Of a DNA stretch of 64,000 bases, positions 33,819 to 41,911 are shown in pieces. The notes beneath the pieces are model-generated. The model made no database searches, had not been told where the DNA came from, and worked only from the letters and a program-made list of their open reading frames with translations. The stretch is from Croceibacterium atlanticum (lineage in GTDB: Bacteria; Pseudomonadota; Alphaproteobacteria; Sphingomonadales; Sphingomonadaceae), in the NCBI RefSeq assembly GCF_001008165.2, contig NZ_CP011452.2, positions 2,356,001 to 2,420,000 on the forward strand, read 5' to 3'. Numbering within the stretch: the first letter of the stretch is position 1; each line of letters starts with the position of its first letter. The position numbers were made by a program, and so were the translations under genes.

Positions 33819-34672
33819 GATGTCAGGATCGCCCGCAATTCCGCATCGTCATCTTCACGCGGCGGTACTGCGCCAAAAAACCTTTCAAACGCTTCGGCAG
33901 CCTGGCCGATCAGCATGTTCAGCCCGTCCAGCGTTTCAAAGCCTTTCTCCCGAGCTGCGGTCAGGAGCGGCGTGTCCAGCGGATGGGTGACGATGTCATA
34001 GATGATACTGCCAGGCGGGGCGTGGCTGAAATCGAAGGGCAGAGGGGGCTGGCCTTCCATGCCGAGCGGGCTGGCATTCACGATCAGATCGCAGCAACCT
34101 TCGCGATCATCGAAAGTGAATTCGGTGATGTCGGCGAAATGGTCCAGATCGATGGCGTGATGTTCGCCCATCGGATCCAGTTCATCCAGCAGCGCCCTGG
34201 CCTTGGCCGGATTGCGCCCTGCCAGCACGATGACGAAATGTTCCCGCGCCAGCGCGGCAATGATGGCCCGGGCCGCGCCGCCGGTTCCCAACACCCGGGC
34301 CATGCGGAAAAGATGCTTCCGTGCGAGCACCGGGCGCAACGGTTCGAGGAACCCGCCCGCATCGGTGTTGAACCCGGTCAGCGTGCCGTCGTCTTCGCGG
34401 ATAATCGTGTTTACCGCGCCGATTGTTTCGGCCAGCGGATCCATGCGATCGAGCAGGGGGATCACTGCCTGTTTATGGGGCATGGTGACATTGCAACCGC
34501 GCCAATCCGGATCGGCACGCCGTTCCGCCAGATAGGCGGCAAGTCCATCGGGCTTCACGTGGCAGGCCCGATATTTAGCGTCCAGACCCAGCCGGTCGAT
34601 CCAGAAATTATGAATCGCAGGCGATTTGGACTGTGCGATCGGATCGCCGATCACTTCGGCATAGATGCTCAT
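33815..34672 (-). CDS. aroE: Shikimate dehydrogenase
   Basis: A 285-residue NADP-dependent shikimate dehydrogenase of the aromatic amino-acid pathway. The substrate pocket is GDPIAQSKSPAIHNFW and NVTMPHKQAVIPLLD (catalytic Lys), with FNTDAGGFLEPL after it. The Rossmann loop VLGTGGAARAIIAAL and NRNPxK-like AGRNPAKARA follow, then the NASPLGMEG strand. The start at 34672 overlaps the maf stop as ATGA, which decides it over a longer upstream frame. It is one of the leftward maf-aroE-coaE-dnaQ genes. Confidence 0.95.
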   Translation of the reverse strand: MSIYAEVIGDPIAQSKSPAIHNFWIDRLGLDAKYRACHVKPDGLAAYLAERRADPDWRGCNVTMPHKQAVIPLLDRMDPLAETIGAVNTIIREDDGTLTGFNTDAGGFLEPLRPVLARKHLFRMARVLGTGGAARAIIAALAREHFVIVLAGRNPAKARALLDELDPMGEHHAIDLDHFADITEFTFDDREGCCDLIVNASPLGMEGQPPLPFDFSHAPPGSIIYDIVTHPLDTPLLTAAREKGFETLDGLNMLIGQAAEAFERFFGAVPPREDDDAELRAILTS

Positions 34673-35271
34673 GCCTGGAGCTTTCCAAATTCGCGCAGAG
34701 CACCCAGGACCGGCAGAAGCGGCATTCCCAGAATGGTGAAATAATCGCCTTCCACCCGATCGAATAATTGCACGCCTAGACCCTCTATCCGGAACACGCC
34801 GACGCAATAACCGACTTCCGGCCACTCCGCATCGAGATAGGCTGCGATAAAATCCTCCGACAAATCACGAATATGAAGCTGTGCCATGGCGGAGTGACGC
34901 CAGATGATTGCACCGTCGCGCGCCAGCGCCGCGGCAGAATGAAGCTGCATGATGCGCCCGGAAAAGAACCGGAGATGGTCCGCCGCCATGTCCCGGTCCA
35001 CCGGCTTGTCGAACCGCCTGCCATCGACGACCACAAGGGAATCGCTGCCCAGTACAAGCTCTCCGGGCGCATCCACGGCACGCGCCTTGGCCTCGGCAAG
35101 GGCGAGGGCAATCGTGGCGGGTGTCTCGCCCTGCAATTCCGCTTCCAGCGATCGTTCGTCGATTTCCGCCGGGCGGGAGACAAAATGCACTCCGGCAGTT
35201 TCCAGCATATTCTGCCGGGATGCGCTGCGCGATGCGAGGATGAGGGGGGCCTGTTCGGCCTGCAAAATCAT
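34669..35271 (-). CDS. Maf-family nucleotide pyrophosphatase
   Basis: A 200-residue Maf protein that hydrolyses non-canonical or bulk nucleoside triphosphates to monophosphates. The signature SRSASRQNMLETAG near the N terminus matches the Maf SxSxxRxxxL motif. LALAEAKARAV, LVLGSDSLVVVDGR and the PxDxxxAxxxLxxxSG segment FDKPVDRDMAADHLRFFSG follow. The C-terminal DxxxYFTILGMPLLPVL is conserved. It overlaps both aroE and ppsR by 4 bp. Substrate subgroup (YhdE versus YceF) is not resolved. Confidence 0.92.
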   Translation of the reverse strand: MILQAEQAPLILASRSASRQNMLETAGVHFVSRPAEIDERSLEAELQGETPATIALALAEAKARAVDAPGELVLGSDSLVVVDGRRFDKPVDRDMAADHLRFFSGRIMQLHSAAALARDGAIIWRHSAMAQLHIRDLSEDFIAAYLDAEWPEVGYCVGVFRIEGLGVQLFDRVEGDYFTILGMPLLPVLGALREFGKLQA

Positions 35272-36119
35272 ATCGGCTTGATTCCGACCTGCGGCGGACG
35301 ATCCCGGCCGCGTTCCTTGCGTTGATTGTACAGGCGAATGATCGCCGCGGCGCTTTCTTCGATCGAACGGCGGGTGACGTCGATCACCGGCCAGCCATTA
35401 TCGGCGAACATGCGACGGGCAAAGGCCACTTCGGTTTCCACCTTTTCTTCATCCACATAGGCGGTCTGCGTTTCCTGATTCAGCGAAAGCAGGCGATTGC
35501 GCCGGATCTGCACCAGCCGCGCCGGAGCGGTGGTGAGGCCGACCACGAGTGGATGGCGCAATTCGAACAGGGAAGGCGGAGGCGGGCTTTCCATTACCAG
35601 CGGAATATTCGCCACCTTGTATCCGCGATTGGCCAGATAGATGCTGGTCGGCGTCTTGGAACTGCGGGACACGCCGGCCAGGAGGATATCGGCCTCTTCC
35701 CAATCCTCCCACCCGATCCCGTCATCATGGGCGATAGTGAACTGAATCGCATCGACGCGCGCGAAATAGGCATCGTCCAGAGCGTGCTGACGTCCCGGCC
35801 GACCCTTGGCCTGCTGGCCAAGCCGATCCTCGAGCGCGGCAGTCACCGCATCCAGTGCCGCCACATGCGGCAGGCCAAGCGTGCGGCAACGTTCCTCCAG
35901 CAGGCGGCGCGTCTCGTCATTCACCAGGGTAAACAGGACCAGGCCGGGATTGGAGGCAAGCTCTTCCATGATCCGGTCGAGATGTTGACGCGACCGGACC
36001 ATCGGCCAGAAATGGCGAATAACCTCGGCATCATCGAACTGCGCGAGCGCCGCCTTGGCGATCATCTCGAGCGTTTCGCCGGTCGAGTCCGAGAGGAGAT
36101 GAAGATGCAGCAAAGCCAT
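35268..36119 (-). CDS. ppsR: Pyruvate, phosphate/water dikinase regulatory protein (DUF299)
   Basis: A 283-residue bifunctional kinase/phosphorylase of the DUF299 family, which switches pyruvate phosphate dikinase or PEP synthetase on and off by Thr phosphorylation. The ADP loop is AGVSRSSKTPTSIYLANRGYKVANIPLV and the N terminus is LHLHLLSDSTGETLEMI. The start at 36119 opens that motif. The homologue in Rickettsia (RP001) and in Caulobacter lies beside hemE at the chromosome origin, and this gene is likewise divergent from hemE. The kinase target is not in the window. Confidence 0.92.
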   Translation of the reverse strand: MALLHLHLLSDSTGETLEMIAKAALAQFDDAEVIRHFWPMVRSRQHLDRIMEELASNPGLVLFTLVNDETRRLLEERCRTLGLPHVAALDAVTAALEDRLGQQAKGRPGRQHALDDAYFARVDAIQFTIAHDDGIGWEDWEEADILLAGVSRSSKTPTSIYLANRGYKVANIPLVMESPPPPSLFELRHPLVVGLTTAPARLVQIRRNRLLSLNQETQTAYVDEEKVETEVAFARRMFADNGWPVIDVTRRSIEESAAAIIRLYNQRKERGRDRPPQVGIKPI

Positions 36120-36417
36120 GTGGACAAGTCCCGGCATAAACCACGGGACGGATCGGCGGACAAGTTCGGGAGAGGATTTCACCCCCGCTATCCGGTGATT
36201 CCCCAGCAGGAAATTGAACAGGCAGGCGAGATTTCGACAGGCTGGGGATAAGGCGAACAAGCTTTGCTTGACCACGCTGCAAGCAGGAGTCGATCCGCAA
36301 ACGCCCCCTGTTCTCTCCGGGAGAAATCGGGCAAGGCGCGTTTCTCCCCGATTTCCACAGGGCCAACAGAGTCCTGAATCCTTATAAATATATATTTTTA
36401 TTGATTGGACTCTCGCT
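36120..36417. other. Candidate replication origin (oriC) between ppsR and hemE
   Basis: This 298-bp gap holds no protein gene. An AT block at 36381-36403 (21 of 23 bases A/T) is unusual in this GC-rich DNA and could be the unwinding element. DnaA-box-like motifs are TGTGGACAA (36119-36127), TGGGGATAA (36243-36251) and ATTTCCACA (36351-36359), one to two changes from TTATCCACA. A further TCCCCA (36200-36205) resembles the weak W-box class of Caulobacter. Five GANTC methylation sites lie at 36197, 36287, 36369, 36376 and 36408. A 9-bp inverted repeat GAAATCGGG/CCCGATTTC (36323-36331, 36347-36355) is also present. Gene order on both sides matches known alphaproteobacterial origins. No CtrA site is seen. 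Confidence 0.65.
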
Positions 36418-37437
36418 ATGCCTGGTCTTCTCCTCGATACTCTGCGTGGCAAACAAGGCGGCCGGAAGCCGGTCTGGCTCATGCGTCAGGCCGGGCGGTA
36501 TCTGCCCGAATATCGCGCCTTGCGGGCGGAAAAGGGAGGGTTTCTGGAACTTGTCTATGACAGCGAGGCTGCGGCCGAAATCACGTTGCAACCGATCCGC
36601 CGGTTCGGTTTCGATGGCGCGATCCTGTTTTCCGACATTCTGATCGTTCCCCATGCGCTGGGCCAGGATCTGCAATTCCTGGCGGGCGAAGGGCCCCATC
36701 TCTCGCCGCCCCTGGTGGATGCGGCGCTGGATTCGCTGGAGGCGGTGCCTGAACGGTTCGATCCCATCTACCGGACTGTCCAGCTCGTGCGGGAACAGCT
36801 CGGTCCGGATACGACCATGCTGGGCTTTGCCGGCAGCCCGTGGACCGTGGCGACATACATGATCGCGGGGCAGGGCAGCCGTGACCAGCATCTCGCTCGC
36901 GCCATGGCCTATCGCGATCCACAAGCGGTGCAGGCGATCCTGGACAAGGTGATCGAAGTCACGGTGGAATATCTCGCTGGCCAGATCGAAGCAGGTGCGG
37001 AAGCCGTGCAATTGTTCGACAGCTGGGCCGGCAGCCTGGCACCGGACCAGTTCGAACGCTGGGTCATTGCGCCCAATGCGCGGATTGTTGCTGCGATTGG
37101 TGAACGTTTCCCCGATGTGCCGGTGATCGGTTTTCCCAAGGGATCGGGGGAGAAACTGCCCGCTTATGCAAGGGAAACCGGCGTTGATGCGGTCGGGGTG
37201 GATGAAACCGTCGATCCTGTCTGGGCAGCCAGGGAACTGCCCGATGGCATGCCGGTGCAGGGCAATTTCGATCCGCTGTTGCTGCTGGCCGGCGGCGAGG
37301 CGCTGGAGCAGCGGGCGCGGCACATACTGGATGCGTTTGCCGGGCGGCCGCATGTGTTCAATCTTGGCCATGGGATCGACAAGGAAACGCCGATCGCCCA
37401 TGTCGAACGCCTTCTTTCCGTAATTCGCGAAAGTTGA
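36418..37437 (+). CDS. hemE: Uroporphyrinogen decarboxylase
   Basis: A 339-residue decarboxylase that makes coproporphyrinogen III in heme synthesis. The N-terminal RKPVWLMRQAGRYLPEYR is the family signature with substrate-binding Arg. AILFSDILIVPHALGQ, FAGSPWTVATYMIAG, FDSWAGSLAPDQF and FNLGHGI are further conserved blocks. It is divergent from ppsR across the putative origin and is followed by hemJ 34 bp downstream. The AT-rich stretch before it may also include its promoter. Confidence 0.96.
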   Translation: MPGLLLDTLRGKQGGRKPVWLMRQAGRYLPEYRALRAEKGGFLELVYDSEAAAEITLQPIRRFGFDGAILFSDILIVPHALGQDLQFLAGEGPHLSPPLVDAALDSLEAVPERFDPIYRTVQLVREQLGPDTTMLGFAGSPWTVATYMIAGQGSRDQHLARAMAYRDPQAVQAILDKVIEVTVEYLAGQIEAGAEAVQLFDSWAGSLAPDQFERWVIAPNARIVAAIGERFPDVPVIGFPKGSGEKLPAYARETGVDAVGVDETVDPVWAARELPDGMPVQGNFDPLLLLAGGEALEQRARHILDAFAGRPHVFNLGHGIDKETPIAHVERLLSVIRES

Positions 37438-37471
37438 TGAATGTGATGCCCGGAATGTCTAGGTTTCCGGC

Positions 37472-37915
37472 ATGCAGGATGTGTTTTCGATGACTTATCT
37501 GTGGCTCAAGGCCGGCCATATCATTTTCGTGATCTTCTGGATGGCCGGGCTGTTCATGCTCCCGCGGCTGTTCGTCTATCATCAGGAATCCGGGCCAGAC
37601 TCTCCGGAGAATGCCCAATGGATTGATCGTGAACGGAAACTGCTCAAGATCATCCTGCTGCCATCCATCATCGCGGTCTGGGCTTTCGGGCTGGCCTTGG
37701 CCTTTACGCTTGATGCCTGGAGCCAGGGCTGGCTGCACGCCAAACTGCTGCTGGTACTCATTCTATCGGCCTATCACGGCTATCTTTCAGCCTATGCGAA
37801 GAAGCTCGCACGGGGCGAAAGGCCGCTTACGGGCAAGGCGCTGCGCATGCTGAACGAAGTGCCCGGAATCGCGGTTGCGCTGATCGTCGTGCTGGTGATC
37901 GTAAAACCCTTCTGA
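37472..37915 (+). CDS. hemJ: Protoporphyrinogen oxidase HemJ (CopD-like family)
   Basis: A 147-residue four-helix membrane protein of the UPF0093/HemJ family, which oxidises protoporphyrinogen IX to protoporphyrin IX. Features are YLWLKAGHIIFVIFWMAGLFMLPRLFVYH with the conserved histidine and WxAG, WAFGLALAF, WLHAKLLLVLILSAYHGYLSAYAKKLARGE, and a C-terminal helix. The start may be 37472 or the ATG at 37490, which is closer to the family N terminus. Its position right after hemE supports a heme role. Confidence 0.92.
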   Translation: MQDVFSMTYLWLKAGHIIFVIFWMAGLFMLPRLFVYHQESGPDSPENAQWIDRERKLLKIILLPSIIAVWAFGLALAFTLDAWSQGWLHAKLLLVLILSAYHGYLSAYAKKLARGERPLTGKALRMLNEVPGIAVALIVVLVIVKPF

Positions 37916-37990
37916 TCCCGGCCAGGCGGGGCCATTGCCGCATGGGGCGATATTTGCGGTGAACGGTGCCGATGCGCCGCCAATTGCGAA

Positions 37991-38019
37991 TTGACGGCTT
38001 CGCCCGGAAATCATATTTC
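37991..38019 (+). promoter_or_regulatory. Promoter candidate for rho
   Basis: TTGACG (37991-37996) and TATTTC (38014-38019) are separated by 17 bases, 105 bp before the rho start codon. The -35 matches five of six consensus bases and the -10 four. The leader would be about 97 nt, long enough for the autoregulation known for rho in other bacteria, though no specific leader element is recognised. Confidence 0.5.
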
Positions 38020-38123
38020 TCGGTGCTACCCGGCTGAGGCCGCCGTCCCGAGCGGCCAGGTCTGCTTTCCCCAAGCCCAGAATTGACCTGCCGGCTCCTC
38101 CAAATCACTGGAATATTTACGAA

Positions 38124-39380
38124 ATGCATTTGAAAGAACTCAAGAGAAGGACGCCGGCCGAACTCGTTTCCATGGCCGAGGAATTTGGTGTCGAAGGCGC
38201 GAGCACCATGCGCCGGCAGGATCTGATGTTCGCCATCCTCAAGGAAGTGGCGGATGAAGGAGAGGAAATTCTCGGAATCGGCACGATCGAGGTGTTGCAG
38301 GATGGCTTCGGTTTCCTGCGCAGCCCCGAAGCGAATTACCTCGCCGGTCCGGACGATATCTATGTTTCGCCGAACCAGGTCCGTAAATTGGGTCTGCGCA
38401 CTGGCGACACGGTAGAAGGTGAAATCCGCGCCCCGCGTGATGGAGAGCGCTATTTTGCCCTGACGAAGCTGTTGAAGGTCAATTTTGACGATCCGGATGC
38501 AGTTCGCCACCGGACCAATTTTGACAATCTGACGCCGCTCTATCCCGAACAGCGCCTCAATCTCGATACGAGCGATCCGACGGTGAAGGACAAGTCCGCG
38601 CGGGTCATCGATCTGATCGCGCCGCAGGGCAAAGGCCAGCGCGCGCTGATCGTCGCGCCGCCGCGCACCGGTAAGACGGTGCTGCTGCAGAATGTCGCCA
38701 AGGCGATCACGGATAATCATCCGGAAGTCTTCCTGCTGGTGCTGCTGGTTGACGAACGACCGGAAGAAGTGACCGACATGCAGCGCAGCGTTAATGGCGA
38801 GGTGATTTCCTCGACCTTTGACGAGCCGGCGCAGCGACACGTGCAAGTAGCTGAAATGGTTATCGAAAAGGCCAAACGCCTGGTCGAGCACAAGAAGGAT
38901 GTGGTGATCCTGCTGGATTCCATCACCCGTCTTGGCCGCGCCTACAACACGGTCGTGCCGAGTTCCGGCAAGGTGCTGACCGGCGGTGTTGACGCCAATG
39001 CTCTGCAGCGTCCGAAACGCTTCTTCGGTGCCGCCCGCAATATCGAGGAAGGCGGTTCGCTGTCGATCATTGCGACCGCTCTGATCGATACGGGCAGCCG
39101 TATGGACGAGGTGATTTTCGAAGAATTCAAGGGCACGGGTAACAGCGAAATCGTGCTCGACCGCAAAGTTGCGGACAAGCGCATCTTCCCGGCGCTGGAT
39201 GTCGGCAAGAGCGGCACCCGCAAGGAAGAATTGCTGGTCGGCAAGGATCAGCTTTCCAAGATGTGGGTCCTGCGCCGTATCCTGATGCAGATGGGCACGA
39301 TCGACGCGATGGAATTCCTGCTCGACAAGATGAAGGATTCCAAGACCAACGAAGATTTCTTCGCGACGATGAACCAGTAA
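38124..39380 (+). CDS. rho: Transcription termination factor Rho
   Basis: A 418-residue hexameric RNA helicase that ends transcription. The N-terminal helical domain ([20 protein letters not shown]) and the primary RNA-binding cold-shock-like domain ([26 protein letters not shown]) are intact. ATPase motifs are Walker [14 protein letters not shown], Walker [17 protein letters not shown], and the Q and R loops. Length is the standard of about 420 with no insertion. It lies between hemJ and a convergent hydrolase gene in the origin cluster. Confidence 0.97.
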   Translation: MHLKELKRRTPAELVSMAEEFGVEGASTMRRQDLMFAILKEVADEGEEILGIGTIEVLQDGFGFLRSPEANYLAGPDDIYVSPNQVRKLGLRTGDTVEGEIRAPRDGERYFALTKLLKVNFDDPDAVRHRTNFDNLTPLYPEQRLNLDTSDPTVKDKSARVIDLIAPQGKGQRALIVAPPRTGKTVLLQNVAKAITDNHPEVFLLVLLVDERPEEVTDMQRSVNGEVISSTFDEPAQRHVQVAEMVIEKAKRLVEHKKDVVILLDSITRLGRAYNTVVPSSGKVLTGGVDANALQRPKRFFGAARNIEEGGSLSIIATALIDTGSRMDEVIFEEFKGTGNSEIVLDRKVADKRIFPALDVGKSGTRKEELLVGKDQLSKMWVLRRILMQMGTIDAMEFLLDKMKDSKTNEDFFATMNQ

Positions 39381-39445
39381 GTCAGTTCCGTCCGGCGGCC
39401 CATGCTGCCGGACTGAAACTGTAATGCATGGTGGAATTGTTCACA

Positions 39446-39485
39446 CAGCGCGCCGCCTCCAAACAGGGGTCGGCGCGCTGTTTCC
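39446..39485 (+). terminator. Hairpin terminator after rho
   Basis: CAGCGCGCCG (39446-39455) and CGGCGCGCTG (39471-39480) are a perfect 10-bp stem with a 15-base loop, followed by TTTCC. The T tract is short. It lies between the convergent rho and dienelactone-hydrolase genes and could stop transcription from either side. Confidence 0.55.
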
Positions 39486-39494
39486 TATCGGCAA

Positions 39495-40193
39495 TCAGCC
39501 GAGATTCCTGGCAAAGAATTCCGCCGTCCGGCTGTCTGCCAGATTGGCTGCTTCCTCGTTCCGTCTCTTGCCGAATTCGGTGGCGAAGCCGTGATCGAGG
39601 CCTTCGTAATCATGCAGCGTAACCTTGTCATGGCCGTCCAGCCCTTCATGCATTTTCTCCTGCACTTCGGGCGGAACGAAGCCGTCCTTGGTGGGGATAT
39701 GCAGCATCAGCGGGTTTGATATCGCCCTGGCTTCGCGGAGCAGGTTATCCACGCCGACTGCGTAATAGCCCACGGTTGCATCTGAATCCGTGCGGGCAGC
39801 AGTCATGAAGGCGAGGCGCCCGCCAAGGCAATAACCGACCGCGCCAATCTTTGCGCAGCCCATATGTTCGCGGATATGTTTGATAGTGGCTTCGATATCG
39901 CGGACGCCCTGATCCTGATTGAACTTGCCCATCAGATCGAGGGCGCGCTTGAATTCAGCTTCGATATCGGGATCGAGTTCTACCCCCGGTTCGATGCGCC
40001 AGAACAGATCCGGGGCAATGGCGAGATAGCCATCCTCTGCCAGCCTGTCGCATTTGCGGCGGATTCCGGCGTTCACGCCAAAGATTTCCTGGATCACGAT
40101 GATGGCTGCGCGTGGCTCCCCGGCGGGTTTCGCGCAATAGGCGGAAAAGCTGCTATCGCCTTCCAGGGTGGAAATGCTGATTGTCTCGCTCAT
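39495..40193 (-). CDS. Dienelactone-hydrolase family protein
   Basis: A 232-residue alpha/beta hydrolase. The nucleophile is the cysteine of VGYCLGGRLAF near residue 120. The acid is an Asp in HIPTKDGFVPPE and the histidine is in GLDHGFATEF, giving the Cys-Asp-His triad of dienelactone hydrolases. The N-terminal VIQEIFGVNAGIRRKCDRLA matches too. The substrate is not necessarily dienelactone; no aromatic-degradation genes are near. The start at 40193 has more family-like sequence than the ATG at 40205. A palindrome lies upstream (40210-40239). Confidence 0.9.
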   Translation of the reverse strand: MSETISISTLEGDSSFSAYCAKPAGEPRAAIIVIQEIFGVNAGIRRKCDRLAEDGYLAIAPDLFWRIEPGVELDPDIEAEFKRALDLMGKFNQDQGVRDIEATIKHIREHMGCAKIGAVGYCLGGRLAFMTAARTDSDATVGYYAVGVDNLLREARAISNPLMLHIPTKDGFVPPEVQEKMHEGLDGHDKVTLHDYEGLDHGFATEFGKRRNEEAANLADSRTAEFFARNLG

Positions 40194-40209
40194 ATATATC
40201 CTCATTACC

Positions 40210-40239
40210 CGCGTAAGTGTCGCCTGCTGACCTTACGCG
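40210..40239. promoter_or_regulatory. Operator-like inverted repeat between divergent genes
   Basis: CGCGTAAG (40210-40217) and CTTACGCG (40232-40239) are perfect 8-bp arms 14 bases apart, in the 100-bp gap between the divergent hydrolase and small-protein genes. Spacing suits a dimeric regulator, or the pair could be a leader hairpin. Confidence 0.4.
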
Positions 40240-40293
40240 CCCGTTGGTTGCGCGTTCCGAGCAGTTCGCGCCGAAATGCGAAAGGTGCGTGCG

Positions 40294-40560
40294 ATGAAGG
40301 TCAATATCGAAATCGATTGCTCGCCGGAAGAAGCTCGCCGCTTCATGGGCCTGCCCGATGTCGAGAAGGCGAATGCCGTCTATGTGGATGCGATTTCCAA
40401 GGCGATGCAGGGCGTTTCCAATGTCGATCAGCTGGAAGAATATGCCAGGCAGTTGGCGCCCATGGGCCAGATGGGGCTGAAGGTCTTCCAGAACTTCATG
40501 GAAGGCGCGCGAAATGCCTCTACGCAGAAGAGCGCAGACGACACGAAGCAGGGCAAGTAA
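40294..40560 (+). CDS. Small conserved protein (DUF6489-like)
   Basis: An 88-residue protein with the pattern MKVNIEIDCSPEEARRFMGLPDVEKANAVYV, a mostly helical middle with MGQMGLKVFQNFMEGA, and a polar tail. I recall a small sphingomonad family of this form annotated as DUF6489; the match is from memory. It has no signal peptide. It precedes mnmE by 12 bp and may be co-transcribed with it. Function unknown. Confidence 0.75.
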   Translation: MKVNIEIDCSPEEARRFMGLPDVEKANAVYVDAISKAMQGVSNVDQLEEYARQLAPMGQMGLKVFQNFMEGARNASTQKSADDTKQGK

Positions 40561-40572
40561 GTTCAGCCAATT

Positions 40573-41847
40573 ATGGATACGATTTTCGCCCTGTCCAGCG
40601 GGGCGCCCCCGGCCGGAATCGGTGTCATTCGCGTCAGCGGCCCCGAAGCGGGAAGGGCGCTTGAATCGCTAGCCGGAACTGTTCCGCCGGAACGGCGCGC
40701 AAGAATGGCAAGCTTGCGGGATACGGATGGCTCCGTTCTCGATCAGGCGCTCGTGCTGTGGTTTCCGGGCCCGAATACGGCCACGGGGGAGGATCTTGCC
40801 GAATTCCACCTGCATGGTGGCCGGGCTGTCATTGCTGCGGTTGAGAATGCGCTCGGCCGGATATCGGGCCTGCGCCGGGCACAGGCGGGGGAGTTCACCC
40901 GGCGGGCCTTTGCCAATGGCCGGATCGATCTGGCCGAAGCGGAAGGGCTTGGCGATTTGCTTTCGGCCGAGACGGAGCTTCAGCGGCGCGCCGCAATGGG
41001 AATGGCGGGTGGTCTCCTTTCACGCAAGGTCGAGAGCTGGCGCGCACAATTGCTGATTCTGTCCGCGCAGATCGAAAGCGGCCTGGATTTTGACGATGAG
41101 GATGATGTCACCGTCCTTCCTGCCACATTTACGCAGGAAATCAGTGAATTAACGCATGATTTGCAGGAAGCGCTGGCTGCGCCCAGTGCTGAACTGATGC
41201 GTGAAGGGTTTCGCGTTGCGCTGGCGGGACCGCCCAATGCGGGGAAGTCGACCCTTTTCAACGCCCTGGTAGAAAGTGAGGCCGCGATTACGGCCCCGCT
41301 TGCCGGCACGACACGCGATGTCCTTACCCGGCCGGTGTCGATGGAAGGAATCCCCTTCACCTTTGTCGACATGGCCGGATTGCGGACCGGCAGCAGCGAT
41401 AGTGTCGAGGTGATCGGCATCGAGCGGGCCGAAGCGGAAATCGCCCGTGCGGATCTGGTCCTGTGGCTGGGGCCGGAAGGTGAAGGCCCTGCTGGTGCGT
41501 GGGAGCTGGATGCGCAATGTGATCGTCAGGATCGTATTGGCAAGAAGGCGCCGGATTTCACACTGTCTGCCCTGACCGGGGAGGGGCTGACAGCGCTGAA
41601 GCGCGCAATTGTTGAAGAGGCGCGTGGGAAGATGCCAGCGCCGGGCGAGACGGCGCTGAACCGCCGGCAGCGCGACTTGTTGGCTGATGCGTTGGACTCA
41701 CTGTCACAGGCAAGCGAGCAATCAGATCCGCTGATTCTTGCCGAGAATTTCCGTCAGGCCAGGACCAGCTTTGATCGGCTGATTGGCCGGACTTCGACCG
41801 AGGATGTTCTCGATGCCCTGTTCGGGCGGTTCTGTATCGGGAAGTGA
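40573..41847 (+). CDS. mnmE: tRNA modification GTPase MnmE
   Basis: A 424-residue GTPase that works with MnmG to put the carboxymethylaminomethyl group on wobble uridine of certain tRNAs. The N-terminal folate-binding domain (MDTIFALSSGAPPAGIGVIRVSG), a helical domain, the inserted G domain and the C-terminal FGRFCIGK (catalytic cysteine) are present. G1 is GPPNAGKSTLFNAL, G2 GTTRDV, G3 DMAGLR. The usual G4 NKxD is not seen; DAQCD takes its place. It is about 30 residues shorter than the E. coli protein. A parS-like site follows its stop. Confidence 0.94.
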   Translation: MDTIFALSSGAPPAGIGVIRVSGPEAGRALESLAGTVPPERRARMASLRDTDGSVLDQALVLWFPGPNTATGEDLAEFHLHGGRAVIAAVENALGRISGLRRAQAGEFTRRAFANGRIDLAEAEGLGDLLSAETELQRRAAMGMAGGLLSRKVESWRAQLLILSAQIESGLDFDDEDDVTVLPATFTQEISELTHDLQEALAAPSAELMREGFRVALAGPPNAGKSTLFNALVESEAAITAPLAGTTRDVLTRPVSMEGIPFTFVDMAGLRTGSSDSVEVIGIERAEAEIARADLVLWLGPEGEGPAGAWELDAQCDRQDRIGKKAPDFTLSALTGEGLTALKRAIVEEARGKMPAPGETALNRRQRDLLADALDSLSQASEQSDPLILAENFRQARTSFDRLIGRTSTEDVLDALFGRFCIGK

Positions 41848-41849
41848 AC

Positions 41850-41865
41850 TGTTCCACGTGAAACA
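41850..41865. other. parS-like site between mnmE and mnmG
   Basis: TGTTCCACGTGAAACA is a 16-bp near-palindrome, one base away from the widely conserved ParB site TGTTTCACGTGAAACA. It begins 3 bp after the mnmE stop codon, in non-coding DNA. Confidence 0.85.
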
Positions 41866-41911
41866 TCGGATGCTTTGACGCATTCGGTCGGCGGGATTAG
41901 ATGCAGCCTCA

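Noticed and set aside
36120-36417. CtrA sites (TTAA-N7-TTAA) in the putative origin
   Set aside because: None found. The origin call therefore does not rest on Caulobacter-type CtrA control.
41149-41517. A minus-strand frame opposite mnmE
   Set aside because: Antisense shadow without domain content; mnmE accounts for the sequence.
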